A stretch of 64,000 bases of DNA from Streptomyces melanogenes (GCF_014649795.1 NZ_BMTS01000007.1:1-64000); one strand, 5' to 3'; positions 1 through 8,924 are shown, counted from the first letter of the stretch. The notes: generated by a model from the sequence alone, not told the origin. A program made the numbers and translations.

Positions 1-56
1 AGCGCCGACGGCGCACCGGCCGCCGCGCCGCCGGACCTGTCCGATTTCCGGCCCAT
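1..56 (-). CDS. Start of a leftward gene, cut by the window edge
   Basis: On the minus strand an ATG at 56 is preceded by GAGGGAG with about 8 bases of spacing and opens a reading frame that runs off the left edge. The visible 18 residues begin MGRKSDRSGG and are rich in Gly, Ala and Pro, so no family can be named. It lies 69 bp downstream of the DHFR-like gene in the same direction, so the two could be co-transcribed. The call rests only on the start codon and ribosome-binding site. Confidence 0.45.
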   Translation of the reverse strand, partial: MGRKSDRSGGAAAGAPSA

Positions 57-125
57 CGTCGTCTCCCTCTGTCCGTCCCGCGCCTCCACGCCAGGGTGCG
101 GCAGGGGAGCGCGGCCGGGGAGGGG

Positions 126-698
126 TCAGCGGACGACGTCGAAGACGTTCTTCTGGAGGCCGTTGGGGTAGGCCTCGTGCTCGACGAGCTTCAGCTTCTG
201 GGTGTCCTTGTCCGTGGCGCTGAACAGCCGCTTGCCGGCGCCGAGCAGGAGCGGGAAGACGAGCAGGTGGTAGCGGTCGATCAGGCCGGCGTCCGAAAGG
301 CTCTGGTTGAGGGAGGCGCTGCCGTGGACGATGATCGGCCCGCCCTCGGTCTCCTTCAGCGCGGCGACGTCGTCGAGCGAGCGCAGGATCGTCGTCTCGC
401 CCCAGTTCGCCACCAGGTCGTCCTCGGCGAGGGTGGTGGAGACGACGTACTTCGGCATCACCTTGTAGTCGGCGAAGTCCGCCATGTCCGGCCACACGGG
501 GCTGAACGCCTCGTAGCTGATCCGCCCCAGGAGTATGGCGGTGGCTTCCTTCTGCTCCCGGCCCTTGATCTCGAACGCCTCGGGGAGGAACTCGGTGTGC
601 TTGAAGGTCCATCCGGAGTTGCGGTAGCCGGGCTCGCCGCCCGGAGCCTCCACGACGCCGTCGAGGGAGATGAAGGCGGTGCTGATCAGAGTACGCAT
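126..698 (-). CDS. Dihydrofolate reductase family protein (RibD C-terminal fold)
   Basis: This 190-residue cytosolic protein starts MRTLISTAFISLDGVVEAPGG, the typical N-terminus of the RibD_C/DHFR-like reductases (YyaP/YwjB type). The central region carries the expected GRISYEAF and the late IIVHGSASL element, in which the Gly/Ser loop contacts NADPH. The length matches the family. A GAGGAAC ribosome-binding site sits 8 bases before the ATG. Members reduce pterin- or pyrimidine-like substrates with NAD(P)H, but for most paralogues, including this one, the substrate is unknown; it need not supply tetrahydrofolate. It reads toward the partial gene at the window edge and away from the lectin gene. 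Confidence 0.88.
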   Translation of the reverse strand: MRTLISTAFISLDGVVEAPGGEPGYRNSGWTFKHTEFLPEAFEIKGREQKEATAILLGRISYEAFSPVWPDMADFADYKVMPKYVVSTTLAEDDLVANWGETTILRSLDDVAALKETEGGPIIVHGSASLNQSLSDAGLIDRYHLLVFPLLLGAGKRLFSATDKDTQKLKLVEHEAYPNGLQKNVFDVVR

Positions 699-1138
699 CT
701 AGGGTTCCTCGGTGTCTCGTGTTCGGGTCTCGGCAGTTCGGCCGGTGCGCTATGGGATCACACGCGCGGGTGCGGCGCACCAACCATGATCTCTGACTGT
801 CGGCCACGGAGAAACTCATCGGTCGTCTTAAGCGGGATGGCCTGTTCCTCGTCGGCGGCGTGGGCCGTGGAGACGCCGGGCGACGTACGCGACGACCACT
901 GACCTCCCCGGACAAGGATCCCCCGGCGATCAACTCGGCGCGAAAACCGGACAATGAGCGTCGGGCGCGTTGCTGGGAACAAGCCGTGGTGTGAGACTCG
1001 GGGCGCCGCGCCGGAGGAACTCGCCGGTGTCTCCAGCGAGGCAGCCTCACGACTCGCGGGGCTCGGGTCTTCTTGTCTGTACGTGCCGCGTGTCGTTCAG
1101 GCTCCAAGGATCTCTGGCGAGGAACCCGGAGAGGCCCC
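699..1138. other. Intergenic region, no confident gene
   Basis: These 440 bp separate the divergent DHFR-like and lectin genes. A minus-strand frame at 758-982 (74 codons) is open, but it has no ribosome-binding site, its composition is not protein-like, and it ends in a run of low-complexity residues, so I do not call it. The segment should contain the promoters of both flanking genes; I could not pick a convincing -10/-35 pair. Confidence 0.5.
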
Positions 1139-1648
1139 ATGCCCAAGAGACGCAGCCTGTTCGCGCTGTTCACCGTGGCGCTGGCGATGCTGTCCGTCGC
1201 CGCGGTCGGCACACCCGCGCAGGCCGCGGGCTTCAGCCCGATCAACGTCTGGAACTCCACCCACTGTCTCGACAACGCCACCGAGAACGCCTCGAAGCTC
1301 CATATGTGGTCGTGCACGGGTGGCTCCGAGCAGAAGTGGCTCGAAGGGTTCAACACGCAGACAGGCCTGTTCACCTTCACCAACCAGCGCACGGGGCGGT
1401 GCATCACCGCACCGGCCTGGGGCTCGGGCACGGTCACGGTGGAGTTCTGCAACGCGGCCGCGACCACTCAGCAGTGGCGCGTCTTCTACGCGGACAACCC
1501 CAACGGGCCGCCGTCGGGCTGGTACCAGGTGTGGCAGAACGTGTCGAGCGGGCTCTGCCTCTCGACGCCCAGCGTTCGGAACGACACCCTCCTGCAAGCG
1601 ACCGCCTGTGATCCCTCCAACCAGTACTACAGGTGGCACCAGCAGTGA
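1139..1648 (+). CDS. Secreted ricin-type beta-trefoil lectin domain protein
   Basis: This 169-residue precursor starts with MPKRRSLFALF, a basic n-region followed by a hydrophobic stretch and a signal peptidase site near GTPAQA-AG. The mature part is one beta-trefoil: Q-x-W type repeats appear as EQKWLEGF, TQQWRVF and a final YRWHQQ, and several Cys pairs (CLDN, CTGG, CITA, CNAA, CLST, CDPS) fit the disulfides of RICIN/CBM13 modules. It has no catalytic domain, so it is probably an extracellular carbohydrate-binding protein. An open frame extends 22 codons upstream of 1139, but only the ATG at 1139 gives a signal peptide and follows a GGAGAGG site. The ligand cannot be predicted from sequence. 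Confidence 0.85.
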   Translation: MPKRRSLFALFTVALAMLSVAAVGTPAQAAGFSPINVWNSTHCLDNATENASKLHMWSCTGGSEQKWLEGFNTQTGLFTFTNQRTGRCITAPAWGSGTVTVEFCNAAATTQQWRVFYADNPNGPPSGWYQVWQNVSSGLCLSTPSVRNDTLLQATACDPSNQYYRWHQQ

Positions 1649-1697
1649 TGGCGTAAAGCGGTGGACAGCCCTGCGATGCTGGGCGAGCATCTCCGCG

Positions 1698-2246
1698 ATG
1701 AACAACGAACCTCTCTCCGCACCCAAACGCGTCCGCTTCGTCGAGCTCAGTGCCAAGGCGCTGCGGGCGCTTGCCGACGGTGACCTCGCCGGCGGCAGCG
1801 CCGAGGCCGGGGTCGCGCTCGACGAACACTTCGTCTGCGACCGGGCCCGCTGGATCTTCGACTATCGCGCTGACCAGCTCGCCAAGGATCCGTCCGCCGC
1901 GCCCTGGATCACCAGGGCCGCGGTGTCCGAGCCGGACGGGGCCGTCGTCGGCGACGCAGGGTTCCACGGGCCGCCGGACGAGGCCGGCGTGGTCCAGATC
2001 GGCTACACCGTCGTGCCGGGGTATCGCCGCCAGGGGTATGCCCGCGCCATGGTGACGGCGCTGCTCGCCAGGGCCGCCGCCGAACCCGGTGTCAGGACCG
2101 TGCGAGCCATCATCAGATCCGACAACGAGGCCTCCCTGGCCACCATCGCGGGCTTCGGCTTCACGCGGGTCGGCGAGCAGGGGAACGAGCGCGACGGAAT
2201 CGAGATCATCTTCGAGATCCCGGCAGACGCGAGGCAGGGCGAGTAG
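1698..2246 (+). CDS. GNAT family N-acetyltransferase
   Basis: This 182-residue protein has the acetyl-CoA-binding motif A of the GNAT fold, IGYTVVPGYRRQGYARAMV, where the Q/R-x-x-G-x-G/A loop holds the pyrophosphate, and the late element DNEASLATIAGFGFTRVGE typical of RimJ/RimL-like enzymes. A frame is open far upstream, but the ATG at 1698 begins the domain. It lies 49 bp after the lectin gene and may be read from the same transcript. The acceptor is unknown; RimJ/L relatives acetylate protein N-termini or small amines. A long hairpin terminator follows. Confidence 0.85.
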   Translation: MNNEPLSAPKRVRFVELSAKALRALADGDLAGGSAEAGVALDEHFVCDRARWIFDYRADQLAKDPSAAPWITRAAVSEPDGAVVGDAGFHGPPDEAGVVQIGYTVVPGYRRQGYARAMVTALLARAAAEPGVRTVRAIIRSDNEASLATIAGFGFTRVGEQGNERDGIEIIFEIPADARQGE

Positions 2247-2278
2247 CTCTACGGCTCGTCTGCGAGCGCACAAAAGCA

Positions 2279-2311
2279 GGCCCTCGGAGCGGACTTGCCG
2301 CTTCGAGGGCC
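2279..2311. terminator. Hairpin terminator between convergent genes
   Basis: A 14-bp stem (2279-2292 against 2298-2311, one G-T wobble) closes a 5-base loop ACTTG. It lies between the ends of the rightward GNAT gene (2246) and the leftward cold-shock gene (2330), so it can serve both. There is no long T-run, as is usual in Streptomyces. Confidence 0.75.
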
Positions 2312-2329
2312 CACTGCTGCCCGCCTGGC

Positions 2330-2533
2330 TCAGACGGTGGTGATGTTCTCCGCCTGCGGGCCCTTCTGGCCCTGCGTGATGTCGAAGGTCACGGCCTGGC
2401 CTTCCTGGAGCTCACGGAAGCCGGAGGAGTTGATGTTGGAGTAGTGGGCGAAGACGTCCGGGCCGCCGCCGTCCTGGGCGATGAAGCCGAAGCCCTTCTC
2501 CGAGTTGAACCACTTCACAGTTCCGCTGGCCAT
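2330..2533 (-). CDS. Cold-shock domain protein (CspA family)
   Basis: A 67-residue single cold-shock domain that binds single-stranded RNA/DNA through the two aromatic motifs RNP1 (KGFGFI) and RNP2 (DVFAHY), both intact. Sequence and length match Streptomyces CspA-type proteins, which melt mRNA secondary structure and are abundant even without cold shock. The ATG at 2533 is preceded by GAGAGG at 7 bases. The frame continues 41 codons further upstream without any sign of a domain, so the short start is chosen. The region upstream, within 2534-3105, should hold a long 5' leader as in other csp genes. Confidence 0.95.
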   Translation of the reverse strand: MASGTVKWFNSEKGFGFIAQDGGGPDVFAHYSNINSSGFRELQEGQAVTFDITQGQKGPQAENITTV

Positions 2534-3105
2534 GCTGGTACCTCTCAGTCGATATCGGATCCGCACCGCGCGGATCCGGAGGTGATCGCCCTGGTCCCGC
2601 ACTGCACAGCAAAACGCCCGCACCGGAGCGCGGGCAGGTACTGCGAACCACGACATCTGACAGTGACGCTACACGGTGAAACCAGGCGCCACCAGAGAGC
2701 AACGGCCATGATCCGGACCGGGTTTGCGGTTCGCCGCCCACGGTGGTTGGTCGCACATGGTTTGTCCCGGTTCGCTCTGATCGGGGTATAGCCGGTCGTT
2801 TGTCGGTGTCTTTCGTCACTGTGGCCGCGCAGTCTCGTACGCGGTCAGGGGCCCGCGACTTCCAGGAATTGCCACCGGTTTACCCGCGCTCTCTTCCCAA
2901 GCCATGTGACATGTGCAATTTTTCTGGCTGCGGTCACCGTAAGTCGCGTTCAAGCCAACGGATCAGTGCGGCCCTGCGGGTCATCGGGGCCTGCCCGGAC
3001 ATGCCCGTACGTACAGGGGCGGCCCGGACGGTTCAGGCGGCCTGCGGCAATTCCCCCCACCACCGCGCACCGCAGCGCGGTCTTCACTCCGCTGGGAGGC
3101 GGCAC
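2534..3105. other. Divergent intergenic region between csp and collagenase genes
   Basis: These 572 bp carry the upstream regions of the leftward cold-shock gene and of the rightward collagenase gene. A weak rightward promoter-like pair is TTGTCC (2762-2767) and TATAGC (2787-2792), 19 bases apart. The collagenase ribosome-binding site GGGAGG lies at 3094-3099. Reading frames inside are open only because of the high GC content; I see no gene. Confidence 0.45.
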
Positions 3106-5649
3106 GTGAACACCCGAACGGAACGAACAAGACGAAGTCTCAGCGGTCTGCTGATACTTGTCCTGGCGCTGTGCCTGTCCATAGCCGTGCTCGGCCAGAC
3201 CGGCCGGGCCTCCGCCACCGAACACCGAGGGCTGGCCCCGCAGCCCACGAAGGCCGGGGCGGCCCAGCCCAAGCAGCACGCCGCACCGCCGCCGGTCGGC
3301 TCGACCGCGACCGTCTCCGACCGTGCCGACTCGCGCCGCAGCCCGGTCGACGCCGCGAAGCGGCCCCCGCAGAACCCGGTCCCCTCGCGGACGGTTCCGC
3401 CGGACCACAGCCGTGCGCGGGGCGCGGCCGCGACATCCTGCACGCCGGGCGACTTCGGGAGCCGGACCGGCTCCGAGCTCGTCGCGTTCGTCCAGGCGTC
3501 GACCACGAGCTGCGTCAACACGCTGTTCGGCGTGACCGGCACCGATGCACGCAACGCGTTCCGCGAAGCGCAGATGGTCACCATCGCCAACGCGTTCCAG
3601 AGCACGGCGCGGAACTACCCCGGAGACAACTCCACCCACGTGTGGCAGCTGGTGCTGTTCCTGCGCGCCGGGTACTACGTGCAGTTCAACCACGCCTCCG
3701 ACGTGGGACCGTACGGCCCCACCCTCGCCGCGGCGACCGAGGCCGCGCTGGACACCTTCACCGCCTCCTCGCACTTCCTGGACGTCAGCTCGGCCAACGG
3801 CGACGTCCTGGGCGAGGTCCTGATCCTGACGGACAGCGCCAACGAGCAGGCCCGCTACCTGAACACGTACAAGAGGGTGCTCAACGCCTACGACAGCAGC
3901 TTCGACGCGTACTGGAGCATGGACGCCGCCGTCAACGACGTCTTCACCCCGATCTTCCGCGGCCACTGGAACCCCGCCTTCATCAAGGCGGTGACCGCCG
4001 ACCCGAGCATCATCGACACCCTGGGCGCGTTCGCGCACAACCACCTGGCCAAGCTGAACGACGCCTGGTTCTACCTCGACTCCAACGCCGGTATGGAGAC
4101 GGCTCGCTTCCTCGACACGCCCGCCCTCCAGGCCAAGGTCAGGCCGCTGGTGAAGGGCCTGCTCGGCGACTCGGCCATCACCGGGGCGACCGCACCCCTG
4201 TGGGTCGGGGTCGCCGCCATGACCGACACCTACGACAAGGCCCAGTGCTCGTACTACGGGACCTGCGACTTCGTCGGCCGCCTCACCGCCGCCGCGCTGC
4301 CGATCACCTACAACTGCGACAGCGCACACACCTTCCGCGCCCAGTCCCTGACCAACGCGGCCCTCACCGCCGCCTGCACCAGCCTCAAGGGGCAGGACGC
4401 CTACTTCCACGGCATCGTCAAGGACAGCGGCCCGGTGGCCGACGACCACAACACGAACATCCAGGTCGTGACGTTCGCCAGCCCCAAGGACTACCAGACC
4501 TACTCCGGCTGGATCTTCGGCAACAGCACCAACAACGGCGGAGAGTACCTGGAGGGCAACCCGTCCGACCCGGCCAACCAGGCCCGCTTCCTGTCCTACG
4601 TGAAGAGCGTCAACGACGGCTTCCCCGGCGACATCTGGAACCTCAACCACGAGTACACGCACTACCTCGACGGCCGCTACGACATGGCCGGCGACTTCGA
4701 GGCCGGGCAGGCCGTCCCGGACATCTGGTGGATCGAGGGCTTCGCCGAGTACGTCTCCTACAGCTACCGCGGTCTGCCCGACACCGAGGCGATCGCCGAC
4801 GCCGCACAGCACACCTACGCACTGAGCACCCTGTGGCAGAGCTCCTACGCCAACTCCGACCAGACCCGTACGTACCCCTGGGGCTATCTGGCCACCCGCT
4901 ACATGATCGAGAAGCACCCCGCGGACGTGCAGAACATGCTGGCCAAGTTCCGTGCCGGTGACTACGCCGGTGGATACGCGGTCTACAGCACCGGCATCGG
5001 CACCCGCTACGACGCCGACTTCACCACCTGGCTCGACGCCTGTGCCGCCGGAGCCTGCGGCAGCACGAGCAACGGACCGACCGCCGCCTTCGACGTGGCC
5101 GTCTCCGGTCTGTCGGTGAACCTGACCGACAGGTCCACCGACACCGGCGCCGCCATCACCGCACGCTCGTGGAACTTCGGCGACGGCACCACGTCCACGG
5201 CGACCAACCCGTCCAAGACGTACACCGCCCCCGGCACCTACACGATCTCCCTGACCGTGACCGACGCCAAGGGCCTGACCTCCACCACGGCCAAGCCCGT
5301 CACCCTCAGCGGAACCCTCCCGGCCTGCACCGGCACCGACACCCGCACGCTGGGGCAGAACTGCTCCCGCTCCGGCCGTTCGGCCAAGGCGGGCGACCTG
5401 GACTACCTGTACCTCTACCTGCCGGCCGGCACCGTGACCCTGAACATCACCACCACCGGGGGCACGGGCAACGCCGACCTCTACTACAACCCCAACGCCT
5501 GGGCGACCACCACGGCGTACACCGCCCGGTCGACGAACACCGGCAACAACGAGAGCATCACGGTCACCAACAGCACGGCCGGATACCGGTACGTCAGCCT
5601 GTACGCGCAGACCGCGTTCAGCGGCGTCACGGTCACGACGGCCTACTGA
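3106..5649 (+). CDS. Secreted microbial collagenase (peptidase family M9)
   Basis: This 847-residue exported zinc protease starts at GTG 3106 (GGGAGG six bases before) with the signal peptide MNTRTERTRRSLSGLLILVL. The catalytic helix carries HEYTH at residues 515-519: two zinc-binding His and the catalytic Glu. The third ligand is Glu544 in WWIEGFAEY. The collagenase activator-like region fills about 110-400. It is followed by one PKD domain (about 656-736, with SWNFGDGTT and the closing YTISLTVTDA) and a C-terminal PPC-like beta-sandwich (about 740-847); both accessory domains usually help bind collagen fibrils. The precursor has an 80-residue Pro/Ala-rich linker after the signal peptide, perhaps a pro-region. 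It cleaves native or denatured collagen outside the cell, providing peptides. It ends 7 bp from the convergent serine-hydrolase-like gene. Confidence 0.95.
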   Translation: MNTRTERTRRSLSGLLILVLALCLSIAVLGQTGRASATEHRGLAPQPTKAGAAQPKQHAAPPPVGSTATVSDRADSRRSPVDAAKRPPQNPVPSRTVPPDHSRARGAAATSCTPGDFGSRTGSELVAFVQASTTSCVNTLFGVTGTDARNAFREAQMVTIANAFQSTARNYPGDNSTHVWQLVLFLRAGYYVQFNHASDVGPYGPTLAAATEAALDTFTASSHFLDVSSANGDVLGEVLILTDSANEQARYLNTYKRVLNAYDSSFDAYWSMDAAVNDVFTPIFRGHWNPAFIKAVTADPSIIDTLGAFAHNHLAKLNDAWFYLDSNAGMETARFLDTPALQAKVRPLVKGLLGDSAITGATAPLWVGVAAMTDTYDKAQCSYYGTCDFVGRLTAAALPITYNCDSAHTFRAQSLTNAALTAACTSLKGQDAYFHGIVKDSGPVADDHNTNIQVVTFASPKDYQTYSGWIFGNSTNNGGEYLEGNPSDPANQARFLSYVKSVNDGFPGDIWNLNHEYTHYLDGRYDMAGDFEAGQAVPDIWWIEGFAEYVSYSYRGLPDTEAIADAAQHTYALSTLWQSSYANSDQTRTYPWGYLATRYMIEKHPADVQNMLAKFRAGDYAGGYAVYSTGIGTRYDADFTTWLDACAAGACGSTSNGPTAAFDVAVSGLSVNLTDRSTDTGAAITARSWNFGDGTTSTATNPSKTYTAPGTYTISLTVTDAKGLTSTTAKPVTLSGTLPACTGTDTRTLGQNCSRSGRSAKAGDLDYLYLYLPAGTVTLNITTTGGTGNADLYYNPNAWATTTAYTARSTNTGNNESITVTNSTAGYRYVSLYAQTAFSGVTVTTAY

Positions 5650-5656
5650 CCCCGGC

Positions 5657-6856
5657 TCAGCCGAAGTCGGGAATCGGGTGGTCCGGAACGAGGGCGGCCG
5701 CAATGCGCTGGGTGAGCACCTGCGCGGTGTGGCCGCCCGTGGCCTTGGGGCCGTTGGTCGCCGAAACCGCGATGGCCAGGCGCTCGGAGGGGAGGTAGGC
5801 CTGGGCGGCGGTGTAGCCGAAGAACAGCGGGTGCTGGCCGATCCAGTCGCCGAGGACCAGCAGGCCCATGCCGTAGTGGGTGGCCCGGGTGTTGGCGAGG
5901 CAGACCGTTGCCGGGCAGGTCTTGGTCGGGTGGCCCAGGCCCACCGTCCCCGGGTCGAGCAGTTCCCGGTAGGCGGACGGGGAGAGCAGCTCGCCCGAGC
6001 CGATGCCCGCGGCCGAGCGGGCCAGGTCGCAGATGTCGGTGGTCTGCACCGCGCCGGGGGCGGTGGTCCACGAGGGGTTCCAGAAACTGGACTCCTCGTA
6101 CTTCCCGCGGTCGGAGGTGAAGGCGTGCAGGACGGGCGTCGGAATGTCCGGCGTGAAGCTGTTCCGGGTCTCGTGCAGGCCGAGCGGGCCCAGGACCTGC
6201 TCCTGGAGCAGCACGTCGAGCGGAGTCCCGGTGATCTTCTCCAGGGCGGCGCCGAGGATGACGAAGTTGGCGTGGGAGTAGCTCCAGTTGGTGCCCGGCC
6301 GGTACCAGAGCGGTTTACCGGTGGAGATGGCCACCAGTTCCTTGGGCGTCCACTGGCGGAACGGGTTCGCGTAGACCGTGTCGCCGAAGCCGGGGGAGGT
6401 GACGTAGTCGATGAGACCGGACGTGGACGAGCCGAGCATGCGCAGGGTGATCTGCTTGCCGTGCGGCAGGTCGGGCAGCCAGCGCGCGACGGGCTCATCG
6501 AGGTCGACCCGGCCCTCGTCGACCAGCCGCAGCAGCGCGGTGCCCATGTAGCTGATCGCCACGTTGCCGTTGCGGAAGTGCATGGCGGGGTCGGCCGGGA
6601 CGCCCGTCATCGACTCGCCGAGCGCGGCCGTGACGATCTCATGGCCGTCGCGGGTGACCCGCACGATCACGGACTTGAGCCCCTGCTCGGCCTTGGCCTG
6701 CTGGGCGAGCCGCAGGACGTCCCGGGCCGGGCCACGGTCGGGCAGTCGGGAACTGACGCAGGGGCTGTGGTGGCCGCGGCCGTCCGCCGCGCCGCTGGCG
6801 GTCGTGACCGGGGCGCTGAGCGCGAGGAGGGCGGTGACGGCGGCGAGACGCAGCAC
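5657..6856 (-). CDS. Secreted serine beta-lactamase/DD-peptidase fold protein (S12-like) lacking the S-x-x-K pair
   Basis: The 399-residue protein has the overall order of class C beta-lactamase-like (S12) hydrolases: a signal peptide (MLRLAAVTALLAL), the VDEGRVDLDEPVARWLPDLP segment, a YSHANF element and late NGPKATGGHTAQ. In active members the nucleophile Ser and general-base Lys lie in a motif such as FRIGSVTK; here the same place reads FRNGNVAI, with Asn98 for Ser and Ile101 for Lys, and the tyrosine motif has His where Asn is usual. The protein is therefore unlikely to work by the standard acyl-enzyme mechanism and may bind rather than cleave peptidoglycan or peptides. The GTG at 6856 is chosen because it starts the signal peptide; a far longer frame upstream to 7144 has no such sense. 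Confidence 0.82.
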   Translation of the reverse strand: MLRLAAVTALLALSAPVTTASGAADGRGHHSPCVSSRLPDRGPARDVLRLAQQAKAEQGLKSVIVRVTRDGHEIVTAALGESMTGVPADPAMHFRNGNVAISYMGTALLRLVDEGRVDLDEPVARWLPDLPHGKQITLRMLGSSTSGLIDYVTSPGFGDTVYANPFRQWTPKELVAISTGKPLWYRPGTNWSYSHANFVILGAALEKITGTPLDVLLQEQVLGPLGLHETRNSFTPDIPTPVLHAFTSDRGKYEESSFWNPSWTTAPGAVQTTDICDLARSAAGIGSGELLSPSAYRELLDPGTVGLGHPTKTCPATVCLANTRATHYGMGLLVLGDWIGQHPLFFGYTAAQAYLPSERLAIAVSATNGPKATGGHTAQVLTQRIAAALVPDHPIPDFG

Positions 6857-7161
6857 GGAGATCGGGCGGGGGCTCTCATGCGCGCAGTATCGGCCCGCAG
6901 CACCCGCACCCCGCCCCGGCGACCACCGACCCGCACGAAGATCACCCGTCGGGCCCGCAGACGCCGGACGGTCGCTGTCGCCTCCGGTCGGCCCGGCTGC
7001 GAGCGCGGTCAGTGGCGCCAGGGCGTCGTCGTTGGTCAACCACACCGCCGCACCAGGCAGTTCCTCGGGTGATCCTCTACTGCCCGGCGCGGGAGCGCGT
7101 CCGGGACACTGGCGGCCGTGACGGAAAACCGTACCGAGTGACACCGGGAAGGGCTCGCACC
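6857..7161. other. Divergent promoter region
   Basis: About 305 bp separate the leftward S12-like gene from the rightward AMP-ligase-like gene and must contain both promoters. I see no convincing hexamers, no repeat and no RNA motif. A weak GGGAAGGG purine run (7145-7152) may be the ribosome-binding site of the rightward gene. Confidence 0.4.
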
Positions 7162-8514
7162 ATGCTGGACGGCTGTACCCCGCTCCTGCCCGAGACCATG
7201 GGCCGCTACTACGACGACGGCTACTACCGGGGTGCGGCCCTGCCCCACCTCCTCGCCGAGCACGCCCGCACGTACACGACCCGTACCGCCCTCGTCCACG
7301 GCGAGCGGCGGCTCACCTACCGGGAACTGAACCGCCGCGTCGACCGCGTGGCCGCGGGGTTCACGCTGCGGGGCATCCGGCCGGGGGACCGGGTCATCGT
7401 GCAGATGCCGAACGTGCCCGAGTTCGTCATCACCGTCTACGCACTGATGCGTGCGGGCGCCCTCCCGGTGCTCGCGCCGACCACTTACCGGGCCGACGAG
7501 GTCGGACACCTCGCCCGTGTCGCCGAAGCCGCCGCCTACATCGGCCCCAGCATCCACCGTGGCTTCGACCACGCCGCGATGGTCGCGGAGATCAGTGACG
7601 ACCATCCGCGGCTGCGCCGCGCCTTCACCCTCGACGGCCCCGATGGTGTCCAAGGAGGCTTCACCACCGCCCCCAGCGGCTGCCTGTTCTTCCCCCTGCG
7701 GTCCGTGGACGCCCCGAGCAACCCGGACCGCACGTACGACCCCAACGACGTCGCCTTCTTCCTGCCGTCGGGCGGGAACACGGCCTCGCCCCACCTGGTC
7801 CCGCGCACCCACAACGCCTACGCGTACCAGACCCGGGCCGCTGCCGAACTGATCGGCCTCGGCCCCGACGACGTCTACCTCGCCGTGCTCCCGGCCACCT
7901 CCCTCTTCACCTTCGGCTGCCCCGGCGTCGTCGGCACGCTCGCCACCGGCGGCACCGTCGTGCTGATCGACGACCCCGACCCTGCCGACACCTTCCGCAC
8001 GATCGAGGCCGAGAAGGTCACCGTCACCTCCCTCGACCCCGCCCTCGCGCAAGGGTGGCTGGAAACCGTCCCCAACGGCTCGTACGACCTCTCCAGCCTG
8101 CGCCTCATCCAGGTCGGCGGCGCGCATCTCCACCCCGACCTTGCCACGCGCATCCCACCGGCCTTCGACTGCCGCCTCCAGCAGGTCTTCGGGACGGCTG
8201 AGGGGCTGCTCTGCCTGACCCGGCTCACCGACCCCGACGATGTCATCCAGCACACGCAGGGCCGCCCCCTCTCGCCCGGGGACGAGATCCGTATCACCGG
8301 CGCGGACGGCACCGACGTACCGGCGGGAACGCCCGGACAGCTCTGGACGCGCGGCCCCGGCACCCTGCGCGGCTACTACAAAGCCCCTGACCACAACGCC
8401 CGCGCCTTCACCCCCGACGGCTTCCACAAGACCGGCGTCATCGCCCGCCTCACCGAGGGCGGCAACCTCGTCATCGAAGGCTGTACGGACGCTGACTCCG
8501 GCCTCCCGGCATAA
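7162..8514 (+). CDS. Truncated aryl/acyl-AMP ligase-like protein (EntE/DhbE-related)
   Basis: The 450-residue sequence follows the N-terminal subdomain of 2,3-dihydroxybenzoate-AMP ligases: TALVHGERRLTYRELN near the start, VPRTHNAYAYQ after the phosphate loop, and QVFGTAEGLLCLTRL, the family's A5-like element. Two things argue against a working enzyme. The phosphate loop reads SGGNTASPH where active members have SGGTTGLPK, so its Lys is missing; and the TGD motif is TGV. The protein also stops at VIEGCTDADSGLPA, before the C-terminal subdomain with the catalytic A10 lysine (family length is about 535-550). It is probably a decaying gene, or a repurposed fragment. No carrier protein or salicylate/DHB synthesis gene is nearby. 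Confidence 0.75.
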   Translation: MLDGCTPLLPETMGRYYDDGYYRGAALPHLLAEHARTYTTRTALVHGERRLTYRELNRRVDRVAAGFTLRGIRPGDRVIVQMPNVPEFVITVYALMRAGALPVLAPTTYRADEVGHLARVAEAAAYIGPSIHRGFDHAAMVAEISDDHPRLRRAFTLDGPDGVQGGFTTAPSGCLFFPLRSVDAPSNPDRTYDPNDVAFFLPSGGNTASPHLVPRTHNAYAYQTRAAAELIGLGPDDVYLAVLPATSLFTFGCPGVVGTLATGGTVVLIDDPDPADTFRTIEAEKVTVTSLDPALAQGWLETVPNGSYDLSSLRLIQVGGAHLHPDLATRIPPAFDCRLQQVFGTAEGLLCLTRLTDPDDVIQHTQGRPLSPGDEIRITGADGTDVPAGTPGQLWTRGPGTLRGYYKAPDHNARAFTPDGFHKTGVIARLTEGGNLVIEGCTDADSGLPA

Positions 8515-8570
8515 AGCAGGCGATGGTGTGGTGTGGCCCCTCGCGAACGCCGTCCTGGCAGGATGGCGGC

Positions 8571-8924
8571 ATGGAACGTGTGGTGGGAATCGGTGGATAT
8601 TTCCTGCGGGCCGCAGACCCGGCCGCTCTGGGTACGTGGTACCGCGACTGCCTTGGCCTGGACGCCGACGAGAACGGCCTGTGGCGTCAGGAAGCCGGGC
8701 CGACGGTGTTCGCGCCGTTCGAGTCCGAGACCGACTACTTCGGCTCTCGCGCCCAGCAGACCATGCTCAACTTCCGGGTCCGCGACCTGGACGCGATGCT
8801 CGCGCAGTTGCGTGCCAAGGGAGCGGACGTGGCCGAGGAGACGCAGGAGATGGAGGGTGTGGGGCGGTTCGCCTGGGTCACCGACCCGGAGGGCAATCGG
8901 ATCGAACTGTGGCAGCCCGCCTGA
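8571..8924 (+). CDS. VOC (glyoxalase/bleomycin-resistance) family protein
   Basis: A 117-residue protein made of two beta-alpha-beta-beta-beta units. It opens with VVGIGGYFLRAADPAALGTWYRDCLGL and ends with the standard WVTDPEGNRIELWQP, where the Glu supplies a metal ligand or proton relay in metal-binding members. Typical length for a single-domain subunit that dimerises. It lies 56 bp after the truncated ligase and was likely placed against it by the same deletion. The ATG at 8571 has an AGGATGG-like site. Members act as glyoxalases, dioxygenases or drug-binding proteins; nothing here decides which. Confidence 0.88.
   Translation: MERVVGIGGYFLRAADPAALGTWYRDCLGLDADENGLWRQEAGPTVFAPFESETDYFGSRAQQTMLNFRVRDLDAMLAQLRAKGADVAEETQEMEGVGRFAWVTDPEGNRIELWQPA

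Noticed and set aside
758..982. 74-codon minus-strand frame between the first genes
   Set aside because: No ribosome-binding site, no recognisable sequence; listed only as part of the intergenic note.
2950..6498. 1182-codon open frame on the minus strand opposite the collagenase
   Set aside because: It is antisense to well-supported genes, has no start context and a composition (long Arg/Gly/Val runs) typical of GC-rich shadow frames.
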